12,776 nt of DNA, taken from the NCBI GenBank assembly GCA_040753835.1, contig JBFMDM010000061.1, positions 1 through 12,776 of the forward strand, in the 5' to 3' direction. A program made the position numbers and the translations under genes. This document shows, one piece after another, positions 6,904 to 12,776 of the stretch; within the stretch, counting starts at the first letter, position 1, and each line of letters opens with the position of its first letter. The notes beneath the pieces were generated by a model. It was not told the origin of the DNA. It searched no databases and was given only the letters and a program-made list of their open reading frames with translations. Source of the DNA: JACRIK01 sp040753835 (GTDB lineage Bacteria; Planctomycetota; MHYJ01; JACQXL01).

Positions 6904-9189
6904 TCATCTCACCTGGTATATCTTCTCGTTCCAGCAGACCAGGACATTCTGGCTGACCGCAAAATACCGGGCCAGGCGCGGCTCTTTCTTTATGAGTTCC
7001 AGGTATTCGTCGCTCATAAACTTTACCTCGGTTATCTTTTTGGCGTCCTTGGGGTCGTAGGCCGAATCATACCAGACATTGTCGTTGCCCTGGTAGAAGG
7101 TCCGGTCTGCCTGTTGCCGGACATTGTTACGAACCGTCTCGCCCAATTTACCGCCTTCCTTTTTCTGGTCATAGACGCCTTTCTGCAATTTCTGGTTCTC
7201 CCTGCGGTTTCGGACTGCCGGCGCGCCGCTCGGCAGAGAGGCATCAGCGGATTTTTCTCTGACTTCGTTTTCCATTGCGCCTCCGCCCCTGGATAGGGCA
7301 TCCATCGGCGCAGATGGCGGCGGCGGTTGCGTTCCGGGCGGTAAAGCGGCAACCCGCCCCCGGTAATCCTCCATCACCAGCCAGGATGTATAGGGCGTGA
7401 GGATTCCGTATTCCTTGGCCAGTTTGATTATCTCCTCCCTGACCTCCTTATTTTCCCCGCGCAGGAGGATTTCATCCAGCAGATAGCCAATCTTGCTGAC
7501 AGCCCAGAGCCGGGGGATGAACCCAGCCCCTACGTGCAAGGGCTGGGTGAAATCCGCTGATTCACTGCCTGAGCAGAAAGTCGCCTCGTATTCAAACTTG
7601 CGCGGCTCGGAGTTGACCAACCCGGAAAGCGTAATCAATTTGTTGCCGTCTCCTTTATATCTACCGAAGATAGTTAACTGGCTGCCTCTGAAGAGGTCGG
7701 GCAGGGTTTTTGGATAACGGTCGTAAATCTCTATACCAGACGCCTCCAGTTTGACATCGGCCAGGACCGGATAGGCAATCTTGTCGTAGAAATTTGAGAC
7801 CTTGACCTCTATGTTCTCGTCCGGCGTAATATATTCCCGCGCGCCCTTGTTGGACTCGGCTATCTTGTCCAACAGGTGCGTATTGATGTCGTAGCCCACG
7901 CCAAAACTGAAGATGCGGACGTTGGAGGTATTCTTTTTGGCGATGTTCTTGAGGATATTATCCGTATTCTGCTCGCCTACGGTCGGCATCCCGTCCGTCA
8001 GGAAGACCACCATACAGGGCCGCTTACTTGCGGATTCCACCATCGCAAGGGCATTCTGCAGTGCATCGTCAATATTAGTCCCGCCCCGGGCCTCTATGTC
8101 CTTGACCCATTTCAGCGCCTCGTCCTGCGTGCCTGAGGTCACATCCTGAAGTTTGTCCTTGAACGGACGCACATCCGCGCTGAAAGTGATGAGATTGAAC
8201 CGGTCCTCTTTGCGCAAAGAACGGATGCAGAATTCCAGCGCCTTCTTGGCCTGCTCTATCTTGTTGGCGTCCTTCATTGAACCAGAGGTGTCCAGCACGA
8301 AGATGACGTCCTTGCGGACCACCTCCGAATCCTTGAGGTCGTATTTGGGCGACAGGAACATCATAAAGAATCCGTCCTGCGCCGGCTTCTTATAGGACAG
8401 CAGGTTCACCCCGAACTGTTTGTCCGAGAGCGCATAGTAGAGGATGAAATCCTTATCCGGCTTCATCTTATTCTGCTCAAAACTGATGAGGATATTGCGG
8501 TCGTCCTTGCGGCTGACTGCAATATCAGGATAGGTGGGCGAATAGACCGTCTTTATCGGAAGCGCGGATTTGATACTCGCCTTGATAACTGCCGAGTCAA
8601 TTACCTCGGATGAAAACTTATTGGTGCCCCAGGGATGCTTGAATTCGCACAGTCCGTTGTCCACGGGCAGGCGGTAGGTATATGTGTACTTGATACGGAC
8701 GTTACCCGGGCCGACTCCCAGGTCCTGGTTGCTGGCCGGAATCGGAAATACCCTGAGTTTCAGGAGCCCGTAGCCCGCGTATTCCAACAGCGCCGGGTCA
8801 ACCATCTTACGGACTGTTTCCTGGTAATACTGCAGCGCCTTGTCCCGGTCCAGCAATTCGCCCCTGGACTCCTTGCCGTTAATCCAGAGCGCCAGGTCCT
8901 GCACCGCGGTTTCGGGCAGGATGGGCAGGATGAACGTGCCCTCAAGTTGATACGGATTGGAATTGTGGAAAATCTCATCCACCGTGGCGATTGCGACATG
9001 GTCTTCTATCTTAATATCCAGGGACGTGTTCTTGACCGAGATATTAACAGCCGGGCGGATATCCGGCCTGGGCGGCCTGATACGCTCTATCTCGTCAATG
9101 ACAATCACGCCGCAGGCATCAGCCGCGGCGTTCCACCCCAGTATTATCATCAATGCCAGGATGCCCAGAACAACCATCTTTTGCACCAT
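6904..9189 (-). CDS. Secreted VIT and VWA domain protein
   Basis: The 761-aa product is related in architecture to inter-alpha-trypsin inhibitor heavy chains. The signal peptide core is 6-18, with cleavage near AAADA (21-25). A cysteine at 26 follows, but the preceding residues (ADA) are a poor lipobox. The VIT domain spans about 42-175 (FHNSNPYQLEGTFILPILP at 74-92). The VWA domain spans about 293-470 and has a complete metal-ion-dependent adhesion site: Asp300, Ser302 and Ser304 (DTSGS), Thr371 (GGTN) and Asp399 (LTDG). The conserved EYGILTPYTSWLV follows at 593-605. After a Pro/Gly/Ala-rich linker (615-660) a small C-terminal domain (about 698-761) ends in VCWNEKIYQVR. There is no LPXTG-like signal or C-terminal membrane anchor, unlike sortase-target members. 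The ATG is set by GGAG six nt upstream. It probably mediates metal-dependent protein binding at the cell surface or in the periplasm (inference from fold). Confidence 0.93.
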   Translation of the reverse strand: MVQKMVVLGILALMIILGWNAAADACGVIVIDEIERIRPPRPDIRPAVNISVKNTSLDIKIEDHVAIATVDEIFHNSNPYQLEGTFILPILPETAVQDLALWINGKESRGELLDRDKALQYYQETVRKMVDPALLEYAGYGLLKLRVFPIPASNQDLGVGPGNVRIKYTYTYRLPVDNGLCEFKHPWGTNKFSSEVIDSAVIKASIKSALPIKTVYSPTYPDIAVSRKDDRNILISFEQNKMKPDKDFILYYALSDKQFGVNLLSYKKPAQDGFFMMFLSPKYDLKDSEVVRKDVIFVLDTSGSMKDANKIEQAKKALEFCIRSLRKEDRFNLITFSADVRPFKDKLQDVTSGTQDEALKWVKDIEARGGTNIDDALQNALAMVESASKRPCMVVFLTDGMPTVGEQNTDNILKNIAKKNTSNVRIFSFGVGYDINTHLLDKIAESNKGAREYITPDENIEVKVSNFYDKIAYPVLADVKLEASGIEIYDRYPKTLPDLFRGSQLTIFGRYKGDGNKLITLSGLVNSEPRKFEYEATFCSGSESADFTQPLHVGAGFIPRLWAVSKIGYLLDEILLRGENKEVREEIIKLAKEYGILTPYTSWLVMEDYRGRVAALPPGTQPPPPSAPMDALSRGGGAMENEVREKSADASLPSGAPAVRNRRENQKLQKGVYDQKKEGGKLGETVRNNVRQQADRTFYQGNDNVWYDSAYDPKDAKKITEVKFMSDEYLELIKKEPRLARYFAVSQNVLVCWNEKIYQVR

Positions 9190-9195
9190 AACATT

Positions 9196-9300
9196 CTCCT
9201 TTCTTACTCTCCGTTTGACCCCGTCGTATGACGGGGAAATTACGGAGAGTTAGACCTCGCCGTAGTCCAGCACATAACTTATGTGCTGGACGAAGGCGGG
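9196..9300 (-). promoter_or_regulatory. Two-hairpin leader and Shine-Dalgarno of the VIT-VWA gene
   Basis: The distal hairpin has a perfect 13-bp stem (GTCCAGCACATAA at 9265-9277 with 9279-9291), flanked by a 3x3 internal loop and CGCC/GGCG arms (9258-9261, 9295-9298). The proximal hairpin pairs ACTCTCCGT (9206-9214) with ACGGAGAGT (9242-9250) and contains a nested CCCCGTC/GACGGGG stem (9219-9225, 9230-9236). It is followed by AAGAAAGGAG, with GGAG six nt before the ATG. The flanks CCCGCCTTCGTCC and GGACTACGGCG are the same as in the leader at 3521-3599, while the apical stem differs. Confidence 0.65.
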
Positions 9301-9309
9301 TTCAACCTT

Positions 9310-9315
9310 ATTATA
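9310..9315 (-). promoter_or_regulatory. Putative -10 box (TATAAT) for the VIT-VWA gene
   Basis: A perfect TATAAT on the minus strand lies 9 nt upstream of the distal leader hairpin, so a transcript would begin almost at the hairpin. No convincing -35 hexamer is seen at 16-18 nt (a purine-rich GGAAAGG lies there). The same arrangement, TATAAT then leader structure, is seen at 5540-5545. Confidence 0.4.
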
Positions 9316-9477
9316 TAAACGAATCCCAACCCCTTTCCGGTCACTTTATTTTGTTTTTTCCATTTCCGGCCCCGGAGGGTTATCGGGACCCCGTTTATCC
9401 CTAATATATTAGATGATCTGGGAGAGCAAATCTGCGAAAGAATCTGAAAAATATTTACGATTGGTGGGCATCCAGGG
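9316..9477. other. Non-coding part of the 423-nt gap between the 317-aa and VIT-VWA genes
   Basis: The gap between 9189 and 9613 holds, in order, the VIT-VWA leader, this stretch, an 80-nt palindrome and a TGTAAC array. In this stretch I find no convincing gene. A 37-codon plus-strand frame from 9413 and an 89-codon minus-strand frame both run through the palindrome or leader and lack a Shine-Dalgarno. The sequence changes from GC-rich (9365-9395) to AT-rich (9400-9465). Confidence 0.5.
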
Positions 9478-9557
9478 AACACGAATAACACGAACTGTAC
9501 GAATCCCGCGAATAATTTATTCGTGAAATTCGCCTTTATTCGTGCCATTCGTGTTTA
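9478..9557. repeat. 80-nt palindrome with internal 9-nt period (CACGAAT type)
   Basis: The left half has ACGAA/GCGAA cores spaced about 9 nt apart (ACACGAATA, ACACGAACT, GTACGAATC, CCGCGAATA). The right half is the same series inverted (TTATTCGTG, ATTCGTGCC, ATTCGTGTT). The two halves are imperfect reverse complements meeting near 9517. It could form a long hairpin or cruciform, or bind a repeating protein array. It is not part of a credible gene. Confidence 0.7.
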
Positions 9558-9578
9558 AATATCCGGCATTTTGTATTC

Positions 9579-9612
9579 TGTAACCTTTGTAACTATTGTA
9601 ATCTCGTGTAAC
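9579..9612. repeat. TGTAAC direct repeats at 9-nt spacing
   Basis: TGTAAC starts at 9579, 9588 and 9607, and TGTAAT at 9597, so the spacing is 9, 9 and 10 nt. On the minus strand this reads as GTTACA repeats starting immediately after the stop codon of the 317-aa gene. It shares the period of the nearby palindrome but not its sequence. Confidence 0.6.
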
Positions 9613-10566
9613 CTACACCAGGTATCCGATGATGCTTATCCAGAGAGTTACCGTTATCGTTCCGGCCACATCCAATCTATACTCCAGTGCCCTCCCACTT
9701 GTAATCGGCACCAATCCGCCATTCCAGTTGGTCTTATCCTGCTGTCCGTTGGACACGCACAGGGCCTCACGCTGGGCATCATTGGTCCTGACTCTCATCT
9801 CCGCCCTTGCGCCTGAAGATATGGCCTGGGTGAAGATGCCGACCTGCACAATGGCCGCCCGTGCATTGGCCGGAATCCAGGGTGACAGGTCGGCAACCGT
9901 CCAGTCAATCGGGAACGATTGGCTGGCCAGATAGAACCCTTCAACCGAAGGATTCAGGAACTCATGCCTCTCCCCGCCGCCCACGCCCGGCGCTAACTTC
10001 TCTTGTGTTACTGCTCCGTTGGCTATTTTTTCCGTTATGACACTGTCTACTGATAACTGGCTACTGGTTACTGCCGAAGATGCAATCTTCGGAGTTGTTA
10101 CCGCGCCGTTTTGTATCTTCTCCGTTGATACACTGTCCACCGATAACCGGTCACCGATAACCGCCCCAAGGGCAATCTTCTCTGTGGTTACCGCGTCTGG
10201 TGCGATTTCCGCGGCCGCAACCGGCGGTGTCAGAGGTCTTGAGGCCACATTCGCCCATTTGAACCACCAGTAATTTGGACCTGTCTCGTCATAGACCGGC
10301 ACCTGGCTTGGTGTCGGGGGCAGACCTGAAAGTGTCTTGATACAGCGCGGCTCTACGGATTGTGGGGCAAGTTCCGAATAGCCGACGGCATTGGGTGCAA
10401 TCTCTGATGAGCCGACCGCATTAGCCGCAATCTTTGCCGCGGTGATGGTATTCGCGGCGATTTTGGCGGTCTTGACCGCGGCGTCCTTGATTTTGCTGGT
10501 CGTAACCGAATCCGGCGCTAATGGGCTAAAATACCGCGATATGGGACATCGTAAACAGAAAATCAA
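9613..10566 (-). CDS. Decapeptide-repeat fibre-like protein, shorter paralogue, 5' end probably altered
   Basis: The 317-aa product has about 10-residue repeats of the form (A/S)VTxxKIxxG. They run at about 16-72 and, after a WWFKWANVASRPLTPP segment (100-115), again at about 120-195. A beta-rich C-terminal domain of about 120 residues follows, ending in IIGYLV. There is no signal peptide or membrane segment. Such repeats resemble tail-fibre or adhesin stalks, but no specific family is recognised. It is a paralogue of the 366-aa protein, lacking 88 residues of repeats. From LAPDSVTTSKIKD on, the two match. The only in-frame start is a TTG at 10566, five nt after the preceding stop codon, with AGGA eight nt upstream. 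An ATG at 10549 in another frame encodes MSHIAVF then stops, and matches the paralogue's N-terminus better. The gene may therefore be frameshifted. It follows the membrane-protein gene closely and is probably co-transcribed with it. Confidence 0.7.
   Translation of the reverse strand: MIFCLRCPISRYFSPLAPDSVTTSKIKDAAVKTAKIAANTITAAKIAANAVGSSEIAPNAVGYSELAPQSVEPRCIKTLSGLPPTPSQVPVYDETGPNYWWFKWANVASRPLTPPVAAAEIAPDAVTTEKIALGAVIGDRLSVDSVSTEKIQNGAVTTPKIASSAVTSSQLSVDSVITEKIANGAVTQEKLAPGVGGGERHEFLNPSVEGFYLASQSFPIDWTVADLSPWIPANARAAIVQVGIFTQAISSGARAEMRVRTNDAQREALCVSNGQQDKTNWNGGLVPITSGRALEYRLDVAGTITVTLWISIIGYLV
10409..10467. repeat. 59-nt exact repeat shared with 12149-12207
   Basis: This block is identical to 12149-12207 by hand alignment, and the surrounding 127 nt (10341-10467) differ at only 10 positions. 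It lies inside the repeat region of the two paralogous genes and encodes AKIAAN/SSEIAPN-type units. Such local identity between otherwise diverged genes points to recent duplication or gene conversion. Confidence 0.85.
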
Positions 10567-10570
10567 CCTA

Positions 10571-11089
10571 TTATTCCTGGTTTTGTTCTATTAGTTCCTC
10601 GTATTCTTTTATCTGGTCATCGGTTATCCCCTCGGTCGCTAACTCCTTGTTCAATTTCGTTATTTTCTGGTCCAGATACACTGCCCATTGATAGGTGTTC
10701 CGTGGATTTTTCTTGTCTTGTTTGGCTCTGTATAATTCCTTCACCAGAGCATATACCCGTTTTTCTTTCGCGTCCTGGGCAATGCCTATAACCAGAAAAC
10801 CAGAACCTGCTCCGAAGATAATCGAACCAACCAGCCAGGCCAGGAAATAACGTTTGGCACTATCCCAATACAATATCGCATAAACAACCGGGATAACTAA
10901 TTGGGCAACCGCGAAAACAATATTCCAGGGCGCCGATGTCGTGACTGAACAAATGCCACACACCGGCATAGCCAGAATACCCAATCCCCAGAGGATGCTA
11001 TTGCCGAAGGCATCAATAAGCATCTTGACAAGACCAATCAGGGCACTAATACCCCCAACTGCCATCAGACATAATCCGACGTACAACAT
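10571..11089 (-). CDS. Small four-helix membrane protein, unknown function
   Basis: The 172-aa product (from the ATG at 11089) has four hydrophobic segments at about 3-24, 31-48, 54-75 and 81-104. A charged cytoplasmic-type tail of about 65 residues (105-172) follows, rich in Lys/Glu and probably helical. I do not recognise the family. I chose the ATG because AGAGGG lies five nt upstream. A GTG two codons earlier (11095) is in frame but overlaps that Shine-Dalgarno. It sits between two paralogous repeat-protein genes, and its stop is only a few nt from the start region of the 317-aa gene, so those two are probably translated from one mRNA. A 407-nt gap containing a strong hairpin separates it from the 366-aa gene. 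Its partner may be the repeat protein, for instance as a membrane anchor or transporter (speculative). Confidence 0.75.
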   Translation of the reverse strand: MLYVGLCLMAVGGISALIGLVKMLIDAFGNSILWGLGILAMPVCGICSVTTSAPWNIVFAVAQLVIPVVYAILYWDSAKRYFLAWLVGSIIFGAGSGFLVIGIAQDAKEKRVYALVKELYRAKQDKKNPRNTYQWAVYLDQKITKLNKELATEGITDDQIKEYEELIEQNQE

Positions 11090-11117
11090 AACCACCCTCT
11101 ATAAAAACGCACGTTAA

Positions 11118-11161
11118 CCAGATTTATTGGCAGTGAACCAATATTTATGTACGAAATCTGG
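11118..11161 (-). promoter_or_regulatory. Stem-loop upstream of the membrane-protein gene
   Basis: CCAGATTT (11118-11125) pairs perfectly with AAATCTGG (11154-11161), and ATTGG (11126-11130) continues with CCAAT (11138-11142) after an 11-nt bulge on one side. It is 17 nt upstream of the Shine-Dalgarno, farther than in the other leaders, and is AT-rich. Confidence 0.45.
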
Positions 11162-11418
11162 CTTATTTTTCGCTTCCTTCTTCCGTGCCTTTTATTTGCT
11201 TTTTATTAAACCATATTCAGGCAATTTTGCCAGGTTATTTCCGAGTTTTAATATGACGGATACTCCATATAAATAAAAATCCCGTTAGGAATGTCAACAA
11301 AAAGATAAATATTTTCTAAAAATATTTTGGCTGAATACCAGTCCGGGAATAATAAGCCCACCATAGAAGACCATCTGTGAGCATAAACTGATGATTCATC
11401 TTGCCCAATAACCGCTCA
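11162..11418. other. AT-rich intergenic stretch with no recognised gene
   Basis: This is part of the gap between the 366-aa and membrane-protein genes. It is distinctly more AT-rich than the coding DNA. It holds one AT-only stem (AAATATTTT at 11307-11315 with AAAATATTT at 11319-11327). A promoter for the membrane-protein gene may lie here, but I see no clear -10/-35 pair. Confidence 0.4.
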
Positions 11419-11451
11419 AGGCACCCCGAAGATATTGCATTCGGGGTGCCT
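11419..11451 (-). terminator. 12-bp perfect hairpin after the 366-aa gene
   Basis: AGGCACCCCGAA (11419-11430) and TTCGGGGTGCCT (11440-11451) pair perfectly around a 9-nt loop, 46 nt past the stop codon of the 366-aa gene. Stability suggests a transcription end or mRNA-protecting structure. The following minus-strand sequence (TGAGCGGTTATT) is a poor U-tract, so a classic intrinsic terminator is uncertain. Its CCCCGAATGC...TTCGGGG core matches the inner stem of the leader at 12627-12646. Confidence 0.5.
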
Positions 11452-11496
11452 CTTGTGTTCATATCACATATCTCACAATCGTAATCCAGAGGGTAT

Positions 11497-12597
11497 TTAC
11501 ACAATATACCCTACCACATAAGTGTTAAATGTGACGCTCACATTTCCGCTTACATCCGTAAACGAGTACTCAAAACTCCCTGCCACCACCGGCACAATGG
11601 CCTGTCCGCCGAAGACCTGTCCGACCTGGGTGGGGTTAGCCATAATCGCATAGCACTCTTGTTGCGCGGCGTCACGGCGAAGGCGGCAGTTTATCCAGCC
11701 CGGCGGCGGAACCGGAATACTCATCTGCACCAATTCAATCTGCATAATCAATGCCGTGGCTTCAGGCGGGATAGCCGGATTAGGCGCCGAGGGCTGCCAG
11801 ACCTGATTGCCGGTTACCATTAAACTCGTCAGTTGGAGCCGGGTCGGAAGAAACACTATTCTATTCCCGCCTACGCCCGGCGCAAGTTTCTCCTGGATCA
11901 CCGCGGCGTTGGCTATCTTGTCTGATTCCACACTCGCCGCTCCGAGTTCCGCACTCGTCAGGGGCGGCGTGAGCGGACGCGTTGCCACATTCGCCCATCT
12001 GAACCACCACTGATTGCCCTGGGACAGGTCGGCCACAGGCACCTGTCCCTCGGTTGCCGGCGCCAGTGAAATGGTCTTGATGGAGCGCGGCTCTAAGGAC
12101 TGTGGCGCAAGTTCCGAATAGCCGACTGCATTGGGCGCTATTTCTGACGAGCCGACCGCATTAGCCGCAATCTTTGCCGCGGTGATGGTATTCGCGGCGA
12201 TTTTGGCATTAGTGATTGCGCCGTCCTTGACCTTGTCCGTGGTTACAGAATTATTCTGTAACTTGTCAGAAGAGACCGCATTGTTGGCAATCTCAACTGT
12301 GGCCACGGGTGGGGTGAGGGGCCTATCCAGGACGCCGTTAGAGATTTTATCGCGTGTGATAGCGCCTGCGGCAATCTTGGTGCCTGTGATTGCGCCGTCA
12401 ATTATCTTGGTTGTTGATATTGAGCGGTCTGCAATCTTATCTATGGTCACCTGCTTGTCGCCGATTTTAGCGGTCTTGACCGCCTTGTCCTTGATTTTGC
12501 TGGTTGTAACCGAATCCGGCGCCAGTTTGCTTTCAGTTACCGCATAAGTTGCGATATTTCCAGTTTTTACTTCTAATGGTTTTAATGTATCTGACAT
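11497..12597 (-). CDS. Decapeptide-repeat fibre-like protein, full-length paralogue
   Basis: The 366-aa product lacks a signal peptide. From about residue 18 to 166 it consists of near-regular 10-residue units with consensus (A/S)(V/I)TxxKIxx(G/N), for example AVKTAKIGDK and AITGTKIAAG. They are interrupted at 89-106 by DRPLTPPVATVEIANN. A linker with QWWFRWANVATRPLTPP (196-212) repeats the RPLTPP motif, followed by two more units and then a beta-rich C-terminal domain (about 245-366) ending YVVGYIV. The regular spacing suggests an extended trimeric beta stalk carrying a C-terminal knob, as in tail fibres and some adhesins. This is inference, because no named family is recognised. The start is set by AAGGAG six nt before the ATG. 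The 317-aa gene downstream is a shortened paralogue whose C-terminal domain has diverged much more than its repeats. No phage genes accompany it in the window. Confidence 0.8.
   Translation of the reverse strand: MSDTLKPLEVKTGNIATYAVTESKLAPDSVTTSKIKDKAVKTAKIGDKQVTIDKIADRSISTTKIIDGAITGTKIAAGAITRDKISNGVLDRPLTPPVATVEIANNAVSSDKLQNNSVTTDKVKDGAITNAKIAANTITAAKIAANAVGSSEIAPNAVGYSELAPQSLEPRSIKTISLAPATEGQVPVADLSQGNQWWFRWANVATRPLTPPLTSAELGAASVESDKIANAAVIQEKLAPGVGGNRIVFLPTRLQLTSLMVTGNQVWQPSAPNPAIPPEATALIMQIELVQMSIPVPPPGWINCRLRRDAAQQECYAIMANPTQVGQVFGGQAIVPVVAGSFEYSFTDVSGNVSVTFNTYVVGYIV
12149..12207. repeat. 59-nt exact repeat shared with 10409-10467
   Basis: Second copy of the identical block. In the 366-aa gene the sequence ATTTTGGC at its end (12200-12207) recurs as ATTTTAGC at 12464-12471. 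The shorter paralogue jumps between these two points, which accounts for its missing 264 nt (88 codons). Confidence 0.85.
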
Positions 12598-12603
12598 ATT
12601 TAA

Positions 12604-12680
12604 CTCCTTTTCTTAGAGCCAGTTATCCCCCGAAAGCATTCGGGGGAGTTACTGGCTCTTAGACCCCGCCAGAGGCGGGG
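12604..12680 (-). promoter_or_regulatory. Two-hairpin leader and Shine-Dalgarno of the 366-aa gene
   Basis: The distal hairpin is CCCCGCC (12664-12670) with GGCGGGG (12674-12680) around AGA. The proximal hairpin pairs AGAGCCAGT (12615-12623) with ACTGGCTCT (12651-12659) and encloses CCCCCGAA/TTCGGGGG (12627-12634, 12639-12646). Reading toward the gene, the stem is followed by AAGAAAAGGAG and then the ATG six nt beyond GGAG. The layout matches the leaders at 3521-3599 and 9196-9300. Confidence 0.65.
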
Positions 12681-12685
12681 CCTTG

Positions 12686-12765
12686 CCACAGAGGCACGGA
12701 GAACACAGAGTCCGTTAGTTGGGCGGACCGTGTTCATCCGTGTCCATCTGTGTGCATCTGCGGTT
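12686..12765. repeat. 80-nt periodic palindrome (CACAGAG/CACGGA type)
   Basis: The left half has CACAGAG, CACGGAG and CACAGAG at 9-nt spacing. The right half has the inverse series CGTGTTCATC, CGTGTCCATC and TGTGTGCATC at 10-nt spacing. The inner CGGAC/GTCCG arms meet near 12711-12728. It has the same 80-nt length and layout as 9478-9557, with different unit sequences. It lies directly upstream of the 366-aa gene leader. Confidence 0.65.
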
Positions 12766-12776
12766 AAAGTTGGGCT

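Noticed and set aside
9106..9130. Lipoprotein signal in the VIT-VWA protein (cysteine after the signal sequence)
   Set aside because: The residues before the cysteine are ADA rather than the L-[AS]-[GA] lipobox, so an ordinary signal peptidase I site is as likely.
9413..9526. 37-codon plus-strand frame starting MIWESKSAKESEK
   Set aside because: The first part looks protein-like, but the second half is the translated palindrome (GTRITRTVRIPRII). There is no Shine-Dalgarno and the length is too short to support a gene.
9279..9548. 89-codon minus-strand open frame in the gap before the VIT-VWA gene
   Set aside because: It starts inside the 80-nt palindrome, ends inside the leader hairpin, has no Shine-Dalgarno and no recognisable protein features.
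9478..9557. CRISPR-like array
   Set aside because: Units are about 9 nt, degenerate and arranged as an inverted series, with no constant repeat, unique spacers or cas genes.
11316..11504. 62-codon minus-strand frame overlapping the end of the 366-aa gene
   Set aside because: It runs through the 12-bp hairpin at 11419-11451 and ends in the AT-only palindrome, with no plausible start signal.
9613..12597. Prophage or contractile injection cluster
   Set aside because: The repeat proteins look fibre-like, but no tail, baseplate, capsid, lysis or integrase genes are present in the window.

Overview
The window reads as ordinary chromosomal DNA, roughly half GC, from an uncultured-type bacterium. 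A planctomycete or a related deep lineage is my best guess. That rests mainly on the alpha-toroid protein, whose C-terminal 'ALQVPKGYLSIF' signature resembles planctomycete squalene/hopene-cyclase-repeat proteins, and on the mix of VIT-VWA and DUF4139 secreted proteins. It is not proven from this sequence alone. No rRNA, tRNA, transposase, CRISPR array or phage structural module is visible.

Layout. Positions 125-1369 (+) encode a complete FabF (beta-ketoacyl-ACP synthase II) with its catalytic residues intact. Everything else is on the minus strand. Reading in the direction of transcription from the right edge: a 366-aa protein built from decapeptide repeats (12597-11497), a small four-helix membrane protein (11089-10571), a 317-aa shorter paralogue of the repeat protein (10566-9613), a secreted VIT plus VWA protein (9189-6904), a secreted alpha/alpha-toroid (prenyltransferase/squalene-oxidase-repeat) protein (6779-5649), a MuiA-type DUF4140/DUF4139 secreted protein (5459-3612), and a second, differently built DUF4139 protein with a C-terminal coiled coil (3515-1398), which converges on fabF.

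The four genes from 9189 to 1398 all encode exported proteins (N-terminal signal peptides) with protein-binding or scaffold-like folds and no recognisable catalytic centre. This suggests a cell-envelope assembly or surface complex, which is inference. The two repeat proteins have no signal peptide. They look like tail-fibre or adhesin-style beta-structured fibres, and they arose by duplication with loss of an 88-residue block of repeats. The shorter copy appears to have lost its original start by a frameshift.

The most unusual content is between the genes. Five genes (fabF, both the 705-aa and VIT-VWA genes, the toroid gene and the 366-aa gene) are preceded by two successive stem-loops, and the minus-strand cases end directly at a strong Shine-Dalgarno sequence. 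The sequences differ but the architecture and short linkers ('CTAA', 'AGTAAG') are shared. In two places a perfect TATAAT box lies just upstream of the folded leader, so the structure would form the extreme 5' end of the mRNA. A second class of intergenic element consists of imperfect palindromes with an internal 9-10 nt period (CACAGA/CACGAA-type units) at 5474-5524, 6861-6899, 9478-9557 and 12686-12765. A direct TGTAAC array with the same period lies at 9579-9612.
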